From Neobacillus sp. FSL H8-0543 (lineage in GTDB: Bacteria > Bacillota > Bacilli > Bacillales > Cytobacillaceae), in the NCBI RefSeq assembly GCF_038592905.1, contig NZ_CP151943.1:3422501-3486500 (forward strand): a DNA stretch of 64,000 nucleotides, written 5' to 3'. The notes beneath the pieces were generated by a model. The model was not told where the DNA came from, searched no databases, and saw nothing but the letters and a program-made list of their open reading frames with translations. Numbering within the stretch: the first letter of the stretch is position 1; each line of letters starts with the position of its first letter. Position numbers and translations under genes: made by a program. Positions 44,129-53,236 of the stretch are shown piece after piece.

Positions 44129-45388
44129 ATGGCTTGGAAAGAATACCCTCAGAACATTAAAGTTCGACTGATCACCTCGTTTTTCAATCGAGCAATATCA
44201 AGCTCAGTAATGCCATTTATGGCACTCTTCTTTGCGCAGCATAAAGGTGCCATTTGGGCTGGTAGTTTTCTAGTAGTGAATGTGTGTATAAGTTTTTTTA
44301 TTAACTTAATCGGTGGTTATATTTCCGACCGCTTACCTCGAAAAAGAGTAATCGTGCTAACGTCGATACTTAGCTCACTGATGTTTGCACTTATGACGGT
44401 TAGTTTACTGCCAGAGGAAAAGTGGATCGTATTGTTTGCCATTAGCTATATCATTTTTACAATTACAAACAGCTTGGGTCGTCCGGCGGTGCAAGCGGTG
44501 ATTATTGACTCGACGACTCCTGAAAACCGAAAGGCGATTTATGCCATTGAATATTGGCTAAATAATTTATCGATGGCAATTGGCGCAGCACTAGGTGGAC
44601 TTTTGTATGTGAATCATCAGCTTGAACTCTTCGTCACCTTAACCGTGGTGTCTGTAAGCCTACCAATTGCCTACCAAATATGGTTACAAGATACACGTGT
44701 ACAGCTTCTTGAGAAAACGCATAAAAATATCTTAGTTGATTTACTCCATAACTACAAAGTTGCATTTCAGGATAAACCATTTGTCATGGTAGTGGTGGGG
44801 TCCATGTTTATTTATGCAGCTGAATTTTCCTTAAATAGCTATATCGGGGTTCGCCTTACCGAAGAATTTAAGTCGGTATTTGTAGGAGATTTTGAAATTG
44901 CAGGCGTGAGGATGCTAAGTATTTTAAATATCCAAAATATGCTGATGGTCGTCCTGCTTACCTTCTTTATTACCAAATTCACGGATAAATTTTCAAAACA
45001 GAGGGCGTTACTACTTGGGCTATTTATCTATAGTGTGGGATATGCTGTAGTCACCTCAGCGAATATTTGGTATGTACTTGTGTTATTTAATGCGTTTGCT
45101 ACGATTGGCGAACTTATTTATTCTCCTATTGCTAATGCAGAAAAAGCGAATATGATGCCGGAAAATAAGCGCGGTTCATATTCTGCCTTTTCTGGTTTAA
45201 GTTTTAGCGGGGCAGATTTGATTGCCCGGTCAACAATAATAATCGGTGCATTTTTAGTGCCAACAATGATGTCTGTTTACATTGGGATTATCTTAATGGC
45301 AGGAACCTTTTTACTTTACAGTGGGCTTTTTGTAGCAAATAAGATTCAAATTCAAAAGGAATTACAAAATGAAAAGGGAGGATTCTAA
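44129..45388 (+). CDS. MFS transporter next to SgrR-type regulator
   Basis: A 419-residue twelve-span MFS protein with IGGYISDRLPRKRVIVL after span 2. It resembles the pump at 603-1871 in its N-terminal layout and is probably of the same drug-export group. GGAAGGAG places the start at 44129. The divergent SgrR-type gene is a likely regulator; in E. coli the SgrR system is tied to sugar-phosphate stress and sugar efflux. Its stop codon overlaps the next start by one base (TAATG), so the kinase-like gene is translationally coupled. Confidence 0.84.
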   Translation: MAWKEYPQNIKVRLITSFFNRAISSSVMPFMALFFAQHKGAIWAGSFLVVNVCISFFINLIGGYISDRLPRKRVIVLTSILSSLMFALMTVSLLPEEKWIVLFAISYIIFTITNSLGRPAVQAVIIDSTTPENRKAIYAIEYWLNNLSMAIGAALGGLLYVNHQLELFVTLTVVSVSLPIAYQIWLQDTRVQLLEKTHKNILVDLLHNYKVAFQDKPFVMVVVGSMFIYAAEFSLNSYIGVRLTEEFKSVFVGDFEIAGVRMLSILNIQNMLMVVLLTFFITKFTDKFSKQRALLLGLFIYSVGYAVVTSANIWYVLVLFNAFATIGELIYSPIANAEKANMMPENKRGSYSAFSGLSFSGADLIARSTIIIGAFLVPTMMSVYIGIILMAGTFLLYSGLFVANKIQIQKELQNEKGGF

Positions 45389-45948
45389 TGAAATTCGTTT
45401 TATTATTTGGACCACAGGCTGTTGGGAAAATGACTGTCGGGCATGAGCTAGAAAAAATAACGGAGTTGAAACTGTTTCATAACCACATGACAATTGAGTT
45501 AGTTACTCCCTTTTTTGACTACGGTACGAAAGAGGGGAGTAGATTAGTAAATCTATTCCGCCAAGAAATATTTGAGGCAGTCGCTAACAGTGATTTATAT
45601 GGGATGATATTTACTTATGTGTGGGCATTCGATCAGCAGGAGGATTGGGATTTTGTTGCTAACCTATGTCAGCTATTTGAGTCAAGGGGAGCTGAAGTCT
45701 TTTTTGTAGAACTCGAGGCAGATTTGGAAGAGAGACTTAAACGTAACAAAAGCCCTCATCGACTAGAACATAAACCTACAAAAAGGAATATAGATTGGTC
45801 TGAAATCGATTTGAAAAAAACGATGGAAAAGCATAGATTAAACTCATTTGAAAATGAAATCACTAGGGAAAACTATCTGAAAATAAACAATACAGGCTTG
45901 AGTGCAGGGGAAGTAGCGCATCATATTAAAAATATGTTTCTATTGTAG
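45388..45948 (+). CDS. P-loop kinase-like protein
   Basis: A 186-residue P-loop protein with Walker A GPQAVGKMTVG (about 8-18), similar to shikimate-kinase/adenylate-kinase-type small-molecule kinases. The segment ELEADLEERLKRNKSPHRLE looks like a lid with substrate-phosphate arginines. The substrate is not identifiable; antibiotic or nucleotide phosphotransferases share this look. It is coupled to the MFS pump by an ATG that overlaps the pump's stop codon and ends at a terminator. Confidence 0.75.
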   Translation: MKFVLLFGPQAVGKMTVGHELEKITELKLFHNHMTIELVTPFFDYGTKEGSRLVNLFRQEIFEAVANSDLYGMIFTYVWAFDQQEDWDFVANLCQLFESRGAEVFFVELEADLEERLKRNKSPHRLEHKPTKRNIDWSEIDLKKTMEKHRLNSFENEITRENYLKINNTGLSAGEVAHHIKNMFLL

Positions 45949-45954
45949 TATCTT

Positions 45955-45987
45955 AGAGGGGGAATAGAAAGCTATTCCCTCTTTACT
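45955..45987. terminator. Bidirectional terminator
   Basis: AGAGGGGGAATAG and CTATTCCCTCT arms, four-base loop, between convergent genes. Confidence 0.8.
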
Positions 45988-46643
45988 TTTTTGCGATAGT
46001 CTTTAATTATTTCCATATATTGTGTATCTCCGAGTCCAAGATGAGTATATGTCTCGAGTAATGCTAGCATAAGCTCTTTTTCTGTGAGGTTTTGATGTTT
46101 TTGAATGTAACGCATAAGATCACTGTCTTCATTTAGGTAATTCAAATAAAGTGCTACTCCCTGCTTTAAGATGGCTGGATAAATATCACTAGGCATTGTT
46201 TTATCTATTACAACTTGTTTAAACAGTGCATCATATCCCTTCGCCTCGAGTGTGAAACTTTCTAGCAGATTAAACTTATCACCGACTAAATGGAGGTCAA
46301 GTGGATGGTTATGATTCGTTCTGTCTAACCATGCAAGTAAGGTTAGCAGATTGATTTGACAAAACATATCAGCATCAAACCATAATGAAATGTGGGTAAA
46401 GTTTTTACTTAATAGCGGTTGCAAGGGTTTTAGTGTGTGTTCAATATATTGCACCGGCGTTACATGATGAACCTTTGCACGTAATTCGATGAATTCATCA
46501 GAAAATAGATCATTAGACGTGTTTCCATAACACATGGCTTCATTAAAGGGAGTCATCATTTCACCTTCAAGAAAATGTGTCTCTCTGTAATAATCGTACA
46601 TTGCTTGTCCATTTAATATATGTAATGTATTTTTTTGTATCAT
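45972..46643 (-). CDS. DUF1835-like protein
   Basis: A 223-residue cytosolic protein. LHILNGQAMYDYYRETHFLE fits the opening of DUF1835 proteins (H-x-x-N-G-D/Q-x...), followed by FNEAMCYGN and THISLWFDADMFCQINLL, which fits their Asp-containing core. No enzymatic role is established. I choose the ATG at 46643 because GGAG lies nine bases upstream; the frame could begin three codons earlier at a TTG. It is a lone gene. Confidence 0.65.
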   Translation of the reverse strand: MIQKNTLHILNGQAMYDYYRETHFLEGEMMTPFNEAMCYGNTSNDLFSDEFIELRAKVHHVTPVQYIEHTLKPLQPLLSKNFTHISLWFDADMFCQINLLTLLAWLDRTNHNHPLDLHLVGDKFNLLESFTLEAKGYDALFKQVVIDKTMPSDIYPAILKQGVALYLNYLNEDSDLMRYIQKHQNLTEKELMLALLETYTHLGLGDTQYMEIIKDYRKKVKRE

Positions 46644-46970
46644 CGTTGACAACTCCTGTTCCTATTAATTAAATTGCATTAATGATTAGCTGTTTTTTCG
46701 AATTAAAATTTTAGTTGTCCATTTCCTAAAGGAAGTGGGCTCTTTTTGATATAATAATACCAAAATCCAACTAACCTTTGGAAGGCACGATTAATTGAGA
46801 AAACAAATTTATGACTGAAAAGGAAAAAGGCTAAGTGGAAAACCTTATAAATTATTTGGTGAAGAACTATTTTGCTAAATTGAATATTTTAAAAATCATA
46901 GCATCACCTAGGCTTTTTAATTCGTTTTTTATGATAATTTATGAAACAAAGAGAAAGGAAATATGCATAT
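46644..46970. other. Intergenic region
   Basis: A small stem with CCATTTCCT and AGGAAGTGG arms followed by GCTCTTTTT lies at 46709-46737. The remainder is AT-rich with no supported gene. Confidence 0.4.
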
Positions 46971-47888
46971 ATGAATATTAAAACAGTATCAATCATTGGG
47001 CTAGGCGCATTAGGAATTTTATTTGGTCATCATTTGTCCAAAAAAATGCCAAAGGTAGATTTGAGAATTATTGCTAATCAGGATCGAATCAAGAGATATG
47101 AAAAAGACAAGATTTTATGTAATGGTGAAAGGTGCCAGTTTAATTATGTTACACCAGATGCTGTTTGTGAACCAGCTGATTTACTTATTTTTACTGTTAA
47201 ATTCGATGGTTTAGAGGATGCTGTTCAAGCTGTTAAGAATCATGTTGGAGAGCATACCATTATTCTATCAGCGTTAAATGGGATTACAAGTGAAGCTGTA
47301 ATTGGCCAGACTTATGGGATGGATAAAGTTTTATATTGTGTCGCCCAGGGGATGGATGCAGTTAAAATAGGAAATGAACTTACATACACTAATAGGGGAA
47401 TGCTCTGTTTTGGAGATTGGGAACCAGGTATTGTATCCGAAAAGGTGAAAAGAGTAGCTGACTTTTTTGAAAAAATGGAGTTTCCATATGAAGTAGATAC
47501 CAAAATGACCAAGCGGCAATGGGGCAAATTTATGCTAAATGTTGGAGTTAACCAAACGGTTGCTGTTTTTAATAGCAATTACGGTGAAATCCAAAGGGAA
47601 GGACAAGCGAGAGAAATAATGATTGCTGCGATGAGAGAGGTTATGGCTCTATCAGAATATGAAGGAACCTATTTAACTGAATCCGATTTAGAATACTGGT
47701 TAGGCGTATTAGGCAGATTAGACCCAGAAGGAAAACCTTCATTGGCTCAAGATATAGAAGCTAGGCGGCATAGTGAAGTAGAATTATTTTCAGGTACTGT
47801 ATTGGAATTAGGCTTAAAACATGGAATTCCAACACCTGTAAACAAAAAACTTTACGATAAGATTAAAATTATGGAGAGTCAATACTGA
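46971..47888 (+). CDS. Ketopantoate-reductase-family protein
   Basis: A 305-residue NAD(P)-dependent reductase of the PanE/ApbA family. The Rossmann start SIIGLGALGILFGHHL gives the GxGxxG nucleotide site, and KRQWGKFMLNVGVNQTVAVF carries the catalytic Lys and Asn region. PanE makes pantoate for coenzyme A, but bacilli often have several paralogues, so the real substrate is uncertain. I start at 46971 because AGAAAGGAAA precedes it. A long terminator follows. Confidence 0.8.
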   Translation: MNIKTVSIIGLGALGILFGHHLSKKMPKVDLRIIANQDRIKRYEKDKILCNGERCQFNYVTPDAVCEPADLLIFTVKFDGLEDAVQAVKNHVGEHTIILSALNGITSEAVIGQTYGMDKVLYCVAQGMDAVKIGNELTYTNRGMLCFGDWEPGIVSEKVKRVADFFEKMEFPYEVDTKMTKRQWGKFMLNVGVNQTVAVFNSNYGEIQREGQAREIMIAAMREVMALSEYEGTYLTESDLEYWLGVLGRLDPEGKPSLAQDIEARRHSEVELFSGTVLELGLKHGIPTPVNKKLYDKIKIMESQY

Positions 47889-47907
47889 GATTGTGGATAA
47901 AAAAATA

Positions 47908-47972
47908 ACCTAGGCAGCCCCAAATCGTTATGTAAAAGTAAAGCGCATAACGATTTGGGGTTGTCTTTTTTT
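47908..47972 (+). terminator. Terminator of the reductase gene
   Basis: CAGCCCCAAATCGTTATG and CATAACGATTTGGGGTTG arms, then seven T. Confidence 0.88.
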
Positions 47973-48072
47973 ATTTGATCAAATTTAGATTAGTTCACAA
48001 ATTTGTCATTTTTGCATTTTTGGAAATGGCAACGTAGTGACTGTTATTTTAATATTAAAATAACATTTCGGT

Positions 48073-48097
48073 GAGGTAAACACTGTGATAACAGTGG
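48073..48097. repeat. Inverted repeat upstream of the oxidase operon
   Basis: AAACACTG and CAGTGGTTT arms around TGATAA, about 95 bases before the FNR-like box. It may be an operator or a weak hairpin. The rest of 47980-48189 shows no gene. Confidence 0.35.
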
Positions 48098-48189
48098 TTT
48101 TAGGGGATAAATAACCCAAAATCACTAATCTTTTCATTCAGCTGAAATAATTTACAAGTAAATCAAGTGAAATGATAATTACTTAAAAA

Positions 48190-48232
48190 TGTGATTCAGT
48201 TCACTTCGTTGATAACCGTTCCCAACTATGAT
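48190..48232 (+). promoter_or_regulatory. FNR/CRP-type activator site and -10 element of the ba3 oxidase operon
   Basis: TGTGATTCAGTTCACT at 48190-48205 matches TGTGA-N6-TCACA in nine of ten fixed positions. TATGAT at 48227-48232 stands where the -10 of a promoter activated from -41.5 should be (predicted start near 48239). In Bacillus, Fnr uses this consensus. Confidence 0.65.
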
Positions 48233-48295
48233 TTAAGTATAAGTTAGTTAAGTAAAAACAAGTCATATAACAACAATTAAGGGGGTTGGTTTTCA

Positions 48296-48433
48296 ATGGC
48301 GAATAGCAAAAAAAATAAAGGTAACGAACAGGAAGCACCGTTAGTTGGTACCTGGATTTCTGTAGGAGTGGTTGGAGTAGTGATTCTTGCTACGTACATT
48401 ATATTATTTAGTCTATATATGGGTAGAGTCTAA
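48296..48433 (+). CDS. Cytochrome c oxidase subunit IIa (ba3 type)
   Basis: A 45-residue protein: a polar lysine-rich N-terminus (MANSKKNKGNEQEAP), then a single membrane helix (WISVGVVGVVILATYIILFS). This is the layout of the tiny CoxIIa subunit of ba3-type (B-family) oxidases, described first in Thermus. GGGGGTTGG lies upstream of the ATG. The subunit II gene starts 13 bases after its stop codon, so the three oxidase genes form one operon. Confidence 0.8.
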   Translation: MANSKKNKGNEQEAPLVGTWISVGVVGVVILATYIILFSLYMGRV

Positions 48434-48446
48434 GGGGGGAATTGAA

Positions 48447-48914
48447 ATGAAAATGCATCTTGATGAAAAAATATGGCTTACATTAAGCTTTGGTATGATT
48501 ATGGCTTTCATGCTATTTACTGGTTATCAAGCAGTTGCTTTAGAAATGGGACCGCCGAGTCATATGGAAACAATTGATCCACAAAAGGTAGATCAAACGG
48601 CCCCATTTGACAATCCTGGAATTAAACAAATTGGCGAAAACGAATATGAAGTGGTTATGACATTACAAGTATTCAGTTTTAATCCAAGTAATTTTGAAAT
48701 ACCTGCTGGAGCAACTGTACATTTTATCTTAACTTCGAAGGATGTTGTACACGGATTTGAAGTTGCAGGTACAAACATTAATACAATGGTAATGCCTGGA
48801 CAAATCCAAAAAATCACACAAAAATTTGATAAACCAGGAAACTATTTAGTTTTATGTAATGAATATTGTGGTGCAGGTCACCAAGTAATGAGTACAACAT
48901 TTACGGTTAAATAA
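48447..48914 (+). CDS. cbaB: ba3-type cytochrome c oxidase subunit II
   Basis: A 155-residue subunit with one N-terminal membrane helix (about 10-30) and an outward cupredoxin domain. The CuA ligands are visible: His in VVHGFEV, and Cys-x3-Cys-x3-His-x2-Met in CNEYCGAGHQVM. It takes electrons from cytochrome c. The short single-helix form is typical of B-family oxidases. I start at 48447 because AAGGGGGG precedes it, 13 bases after the subunit IIa stop. Confidence 0.9.
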   Translation: MKMHLDEKIWLTLSFGMIMAFMLFTGYQAVALEMGPPSHMETIDPQKVDQTAPFDNPGIKQIGENEYEVVMTLQVFSFNPSNFEIPAGATVHFILTSKDVVHGFEVAGTNINTMVMPGQIQKITQKFDKPGNYLVLCNEYCGAGHQVMSTTFTVK

Positions 48915-48929
48915 AGGGGGGAAAGCAAA

Positions 48930-50615
48930 ATGGAAACGGCAATACCAAAAACATCATTTAAAGATAAAACAAATAAAGTTTTAGGAATTAATCCACAAGA
49001 CGCTCTTATATCGAAATTATATATGTCTGTATCATTTATTGCATTACTAATCGGAGGAATTTTAGGATTAGTTCAAGGACTTAACCGTGCAGGACTTTTA
49101 GAATTACCATCGTGGTTAAATTATTATCAAGTACTGACAGCTCATGGTTTATTATTAGTACTCGTGTTTACAGCTTTCTTTACGATTGGTTACTTTTATG
49201 CAGCTCTTTCCCATACTTTAGGCGGACTGCTTCCAGTGGTAAGAAAGATGGCATGGGTTGGTTTTAGTTTGAAGATTGTCGGATTTGTATTAGCGGTCGT
49301 TCCAATCATAATGAATGAAGCATCCGTTATGTACACCTTTTATCCACCAATGGCCGCACATCCAGCATTCTATATTGGTTTAGCATTAATTGTTGTTGGC
49401 GTATGGGTGTGTGCGTTCGGTGCATTTATCCAAGTGGCAAATTGGAGAAAGAACAATAAAGGACAGCATGTTCCTATTCTAGCTTACTTTGCTACTGCTG
49501 TATTTATTCTATTATTCTTCGGTAGTGTTCCTGTAGCTATTGAAGTACTCGTGATGATTATTCCATGGTCAATTGGTTGGGTTGAAACGATCAATGTCAT
49601 GGTTGCTCGTACACTATTTTGGGCTTTTGGGCATACATTAGTTAATATTTGGTATTTAACAGCTGTATCTGCATGGTATGTAGTTGTACCAAAAATTATG
49701 GGCGGTAGACGTTGGAGTGATGTGTTAACCCGTGTTGTTATCATTGGATTAGTTGTTATGAACATCACTGGTGGATTCCATCACCAAATTGTTGATCCTG
49801 CTATCAATGAAGTAGTAAAATATATGCACGTATTTATGAGTTTAGCCATTGGATTCCCATCATTAATGACAGCATTTGCTCTATTCGCAGTATTTGAGCG
49901 TACGGCAAGAAGAAAAGGTGGAAAAGGATTAATTGGCTGGTGGAAAAAGATGCCATGGGGAGACGTTCGTTTCCTAGCTCCATTTATTGCGATGGTTGCC
50001 TTTATTCCAGCTGGAGCAGGTGGTATTGCTCAAAGCACGAACCAATTAGACGGAGTTGTTCATAATACAATGTGGATTGTAGGACACTTCCACTTAACAT
50101 TAGGCATGTCTGTAGCTATGACATTCTTCGGTATCAGTTATTGGTTAGTTCCATATATTTCAAAACGGGTACTAACACCAGCGATGAATAGATTAGGTGT
50201 TATCCAAACCATTCTTTGGACTGTAGGTATGATCTTTATGTCAGGTGCAATGCACTGGGTAGGATTGCTTGGTTCACCAAGAAGAACTTCATACACAACT
50301 TATGGCGACCATGCAACTGCATTAAGCTGGGATCCGTACTTGACGTTCTTAGCTGTTGGAGGAACACTATTAATTATCGCGGTTATTCTTCAAGTGTATG
50401 CTGTATTCAACATGATGTTCTTCGCACCAAAAGGGGATACTGAGTTCCCGATTGCTGAAGAAGAAGATAATGCAACAAAAACACCATATTGGACAGAGCG
50501 TTGGGGAATTTGGATTGTTGTTATGCTGATCGTTGTAGCAATGGCCTACGTTATTCCACTGACTGATATGATTGTGAATGCACCACCAGGATCACCACCA
50601 TTTAAGACTTGGTAA
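48930..50615 (+). CDS. cbaA: ba3-type cytochrome c oxidase subunit I
   Basis: A 561-residue, about thirteen-span heme-copper oxidase subunit. Visible ligands include the low-spin heme His in LTAHGLLLVLVF, CuB ligands in GHTLVNIWYL (with the Tyr of the His-Tyr link) and FHHQIVDP, and the heme His pair in GHFHLTLG. The K-channel-only layout without the A-family xD-channel motif fits B-type oxidases, which have high oxygen affinity. It is the last gene of the IIa-II-I operon and is followed by two hairpins. Confidence 0.92.
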   Translation: METAIPKTSFKDKTNKVLGINPQDALISKLYMSVSFIALLIGGILGLVQGLNRAGLLELPSWLNYYQVLTAHGLLLVLVFTAFFTIGYFYAALSHTLGGLLPVVRKMAWVGFSLKIVGFVLAVVPIIMNEASVMYTFYPPMAAHPAFYIGLALIVVGVWVCAFGAFIQVANWRKNNKGQHVPILAYFATAVFILLFFGSVPVAIEVLVMIIPWSIGWVETINVMVARTLFWAFGHTLVNIWYLTAVSAWYVVVPKIMGGRRWSDVLTRVVIIGLVVMNITGGFHHQIVDPAINEVVKYMHVFMSLAIGFPSLMTAFALFAVFERTARRKGGKGLIGWWKKMPWGDVRFLAPFIAMVAFIPAGAGGIAQSTNQLDGVVHNTMWIVGHFHLTLGMSVAMTFFGISYWLVPYISKRVLTPAMNRLGVIQTILWTVGMIFMSGAMHWVGLLGSPRRTSYTTYGDHATALSWDPYLTFLAVGGTLLIIAVILQVYAVFNMMFFAPKGDTEFPIAEEEDNATKTPYWTERWGIWIVVMLIVVAMAYVIPLTDMIVNAPPGSPPFKTW

Positions 50616-50629
50616 GATGAAAAGTGTAA

Positions 50630-50699
50630 TTGCCTAGCGCTGGGAGCTAGGCATGTATTGATAAAGAGATAGCTCAAGTTATTAGGGCTATCTCTTTAT
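50630..50699 (+). terminator. Two consecutive terminator-like hairpins after the oxidase operon
   Basis: GCCTAGC and GCTAGGC arms (50632-50653), then TAAAGAGATAGC and GCTATCTCTTTA arms (50659-50699). Confidence 0.7.
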
Positions 50700-50749
50700 G
50701 TTTAAGTAACCTTTTTAAATAAGAGAATCCATAGATGGAAGTGGATGTT

Positions 50750-51382
50750 ATGATTAATAATAGGCATAATACCATAGCGATAATACTAGTTTTACTTTTT
50801 GGAGTAGGCTTATTCTACATTGGAACAGATGGTTTCCAGGCATATACGGCCGAAACTGCAAGAGTGAATAAACTGGTCGATGAACAACCTAAATTCCCTA
50901 AGGTAACATTAGAGGATAGTAAAGGACGAACCTATGATATTTCTGAGTTCAAAGATAAATATGTATTTATTACATTTATCTATACATCCTGTACCACTGT
51001 TTGTCCGCAATTAGAAGTCAACATGTCTAAAGTTTATGATGCAATACCAAGTAAGTATATTGGCGAAGATATTGTTTTTTTAAGTATTAGCTTTGACCCT
51101 ACCAGGGATGACCCGGCTACATTAGAGAAATACCGGGGCTATTTTAATAGTGATGGCGAAACTTGGAGGATGGCGAGAATTAATGACCAAGACGAATTAG
51201 ACTCCTTATTAAATAGCTTTGGTGTGATTGTGATTCCGGATAAGAATGGAAACTTCGCTCATAACTCAGCCTTTTATTTGGTCGATAAAAAAGGTAGTTT
51301 GGTCGATGTAATGGATTATACAAAGATTGATGAAGCTGCAAATAACGTTGTAAGCATCCTCGAGAATGAGAAGGGGGAGTAA
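50750..51382 (+). CDS. SCO1-family copper chaperone of the ba3 oxidase locus
   Basis: A 210-residue protein held by an N-terminal membrane helix (about 8-25), with no lipobox. The Sco motif CTTVC (C81, C85) and a distal His (NFAHNSAFYLV) are present. It probably loads copper into the CuA site of the neighbouring subunit II. I start at 50750 because GGAAGTGG lies upstream. Its stop is four bases from the next start, so the two are cotranscribed. It differs in its anchor from the lipoprotein Sco at 28061. Confidence 0.88.
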   Translation: MINNRHNTIAIILVLLFGVGLFYIGTDGFQAYTAETARVNKLVDEQPKFPKVTLEDSKGRTYDISEFKDKYVFITFIYTSCTTVCPQLEVNMSKVYDAIPSKYIGEDIVFLSISFDPTRDDPATLEKYRGYFNSDGETWRMARINDQDELDSLLNSFGVIVIPDKNGNFAHNSAFYLVDKKGSLVDVMDYTKIDEAANNVVSILENEKGE

Positions 51383-51385
51383 TCG

Positions 51386-51943
51386 ATGAATCAATCCCTT
51401 TTAGGCTTACTTTTATATATTTTCTTAGTTGCTCCACCTGTTGCAAAATTTATGGAATTAAATATGGTCATCCATATGCATATGCAAATGACTGGACTGG
51501 TGATTGCAGGATACTTAATGGCACGGTTTTTTCAAATCCGATTTCCTGGATTTTTTGAAAAATGGAATCATAACGGTGTACCGGGTATCATGTTATTTGT
51601 TATCACCGCGCTTTACTGGATGTTACCCCGTTCGATGGATGAAGCGTTGACTGTTCAAGCTGTGGAGTTGTTTAAATTTATTAGTTTACCATTTTTTGCT
51701 GGCATCGGCCTACGTGATGGTTGGAAAAAGCTAGCACCAATTGTGAAAAATAGTATTATTATTGGATTTGCGATCCTATTTTTGGCATTAGGATGGTTAT
51801 ATATTTGGTCACCTGAGCAATTGTGTAATAACTATTTGGTCATTGAGCAGATTGCCCTTGGCTGGGGATTTTTAACAACGGCTATCGCTATGGTAATTTA
51901 TTTGGCTTATCGCTTTTTTATAGATCCTTCGGCATATGAATAA
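51386..51943 (+). CDS. Oxidase-locus multi-span membrane protein
   Basis: A 185-residue protein with five to six membrane segments. An early histidine-rich motif (MVIHMHMQMTG, about 27-37) could bind a metal or heme. Proteins of this kind are found beside sco genes in Bacillus oxidase loci, somewhat like the copper-assembly protein CtaG, but I do not recognise the family. GGGGGAG precedes the ATG. It is cotranscribed with the Sco gene and ends at a terminator, so a role in oxidase assembly is inferred from position. Confidence 0.6.
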   Translation: MNQSLLGLLLYIFLVAPPVAKFMELNMVIHMHMQMTGLVIAGYLMARFFQIRFPGFFEKWNHNGVPGIMLFVITALYWMLPRSMDEALTVQAVELFKFISLPFFAGIGLRDGWKKLAPIVKNSIIIGFAILFLALGWLYIWSPEQLCNNYLVIEQIALGWGFLTTAIAMVIYLAYRFFIDPSAYE

Positions 51944-51959
51944 TTGAGTAAAAAGTGAA

Positions 51960-51990
51960 GTGGCACTCGATTTTTCGAGTGCCTTTTTCA
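51960..51990 (+). terminator. Terminator of the sco operon
   Basis: GGCACTCGA and TCGAGTGCC arms, then five T. Confidence 0.85.
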
Positions 51991-52072
51991 CTTAATGTAA
52001 TATTTGTAAATGTACTTTTTACCTCCGATAAAGTAACATTACAATTGTAGCATTTTAATAGGGGAGGATTTT

Positions 52073-53011
52073 ATGAGTAAAAATAAGATACCATCTCCAC
52101 TTCTGGCTGGAGAAACGATATCAAATACTAGTAATAAATCTAGTTTACTTTCTGATTTAAAAGCACTTTTTAAGGCACCAGTGTTACTCGCAAATGTATT
52201 ACCTGTTTTTTCGGGTTTTTGGCTAGCACTATATTTTACCAATACCTCATTAAGTGATCGATGGGGTCTATTTTTATTAACTCTGGTAGGAAGTACATTG
52301 GTTATGGCTGGAGCACTTATACTTAATAATTGGTACGATGTCGATATTGATACAATAATGGATAGAACCAAAGGACGTCCAACTGTAACAGGGAGTATTT
52401 CACTTAAAGTTGTGTTAACCTTGGGAATTGTTCTTAGCATTTTAGGGTTCATTCTTTTGCTTTTTACAACAGTAGAAGCCACCCTTTATGCATTTGTGGG
52501 TTGGTTTATCTATGTCTTTTTATATACCATGTGGTCAAAGCGAAGATATGCCTTTAACACGATTATTGGGAGCGTTTCTGGGGCAGTTACTCCTTTAATT
52601 GGCTGGGCAGCCATCGACTCTATTAACCATGTTGTTCCCATTGTATTATTTCTGATTTTGTTTATTTTTCAAATGCCACATACATTTGCGATCGCAATGC
52701 GGAAATGTGAAGAATACAGAGCAGCGGGGGTTGCGATGCTGCCGGTTGTACGCGGCTTTAAAGTAACGAAGCGTCAAATGGTCGCATATATCGCTTTCCT
52801 ACTGCCTTTTCCATTTTTCTTAACAGATTTAGGTACAACCTTTATTGTCATTGCAACCTTGCTTAATGTGGGCTGGCTAGTGGTCAGTATCAGCGGATTT
52901 TTTATAAAAGATGATATAAAATGGGCATATGTTAATTTTCTATATTCCGTAAATTATATAACTATCTTGTTCCTCATGATGGTTATAGTTACTTTGCCAC
53001 TTTTTAGATAA
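52073..53011 (+). CDS. ctaB: Heme O synthase (protoheme IX farnesyltransferase)
   Basis: A 312-residue UbiA-family prenyltransferase with about eight or nine spans. The aspartate-rich motif NNWYDVDIDTIMDRTKGRP (N85, D89, D93) binds magnesium and farnesyl diphosphate, and KCEEYRAAGVAMLPVVRG is the heme O synthase loop. It makes heme O from protoheme, on the way to heme A or as the heme of bo/ba3 oxidases. GGGGAGG precedes the ATG. Its place after the oxidase genes suggests a dedicated copy for that enzyme. Confidence 0.9.
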   Translation: MSKNKIPSPLLAGETISNTSNKSSLLSDLKALFKAPVLLANVLPVFSGFWLALYFTNTSLSDRWGLFLLTLVGSTLVMAGALILNNWYDVDIDTIMDRTKGRPTVTGSISLKVVLTLGIVLSILGFILLLFTTVEATLYAFVGWFIYVFLYTMWSKRRYAFNTIIGSVSGAVTPLIGWAAIDSINHVVPIVLFLILFIFQMPHTFAIAMRKCEEYRAAGVAMLPVVRGFKVTKRQMVAYIAFLLPFPFFLTDLGTTFIVIATLLNVGWLVVSISGFFIKDDIKWAYVNFLYSVNYITILFLMMVIVTLPLFR

Positions 53012-53074
53012 AAAGAATGTATTATTAAAACTTGATATATTATCATGACCCACCCAATAGATACTTTAATATAT

Positions 53075-53119
53075 TAAAACAGGGCGCTTTTCCTTTTTAA
53101 GGAAAGCGCCTTGTTTATT
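53075..53119 (+). terminator. Terminator of ctaB
   Basis: AAACAGGGCGCTTTTCC and GGAAAGCGCCTTGTTT arms, then a T run. Confidence 0.88.
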
Positions 53120-53236
53120 TTTTTGCAAATTTAATCGTATTCTTACTATCAAAATTAAATGACTTTCATAAAAGTCTAGCAATCTTTATAATTAGATAGG
53201 GGAAATAATAGAGTAGAAAGTCAGGGAGGGGAGAAA

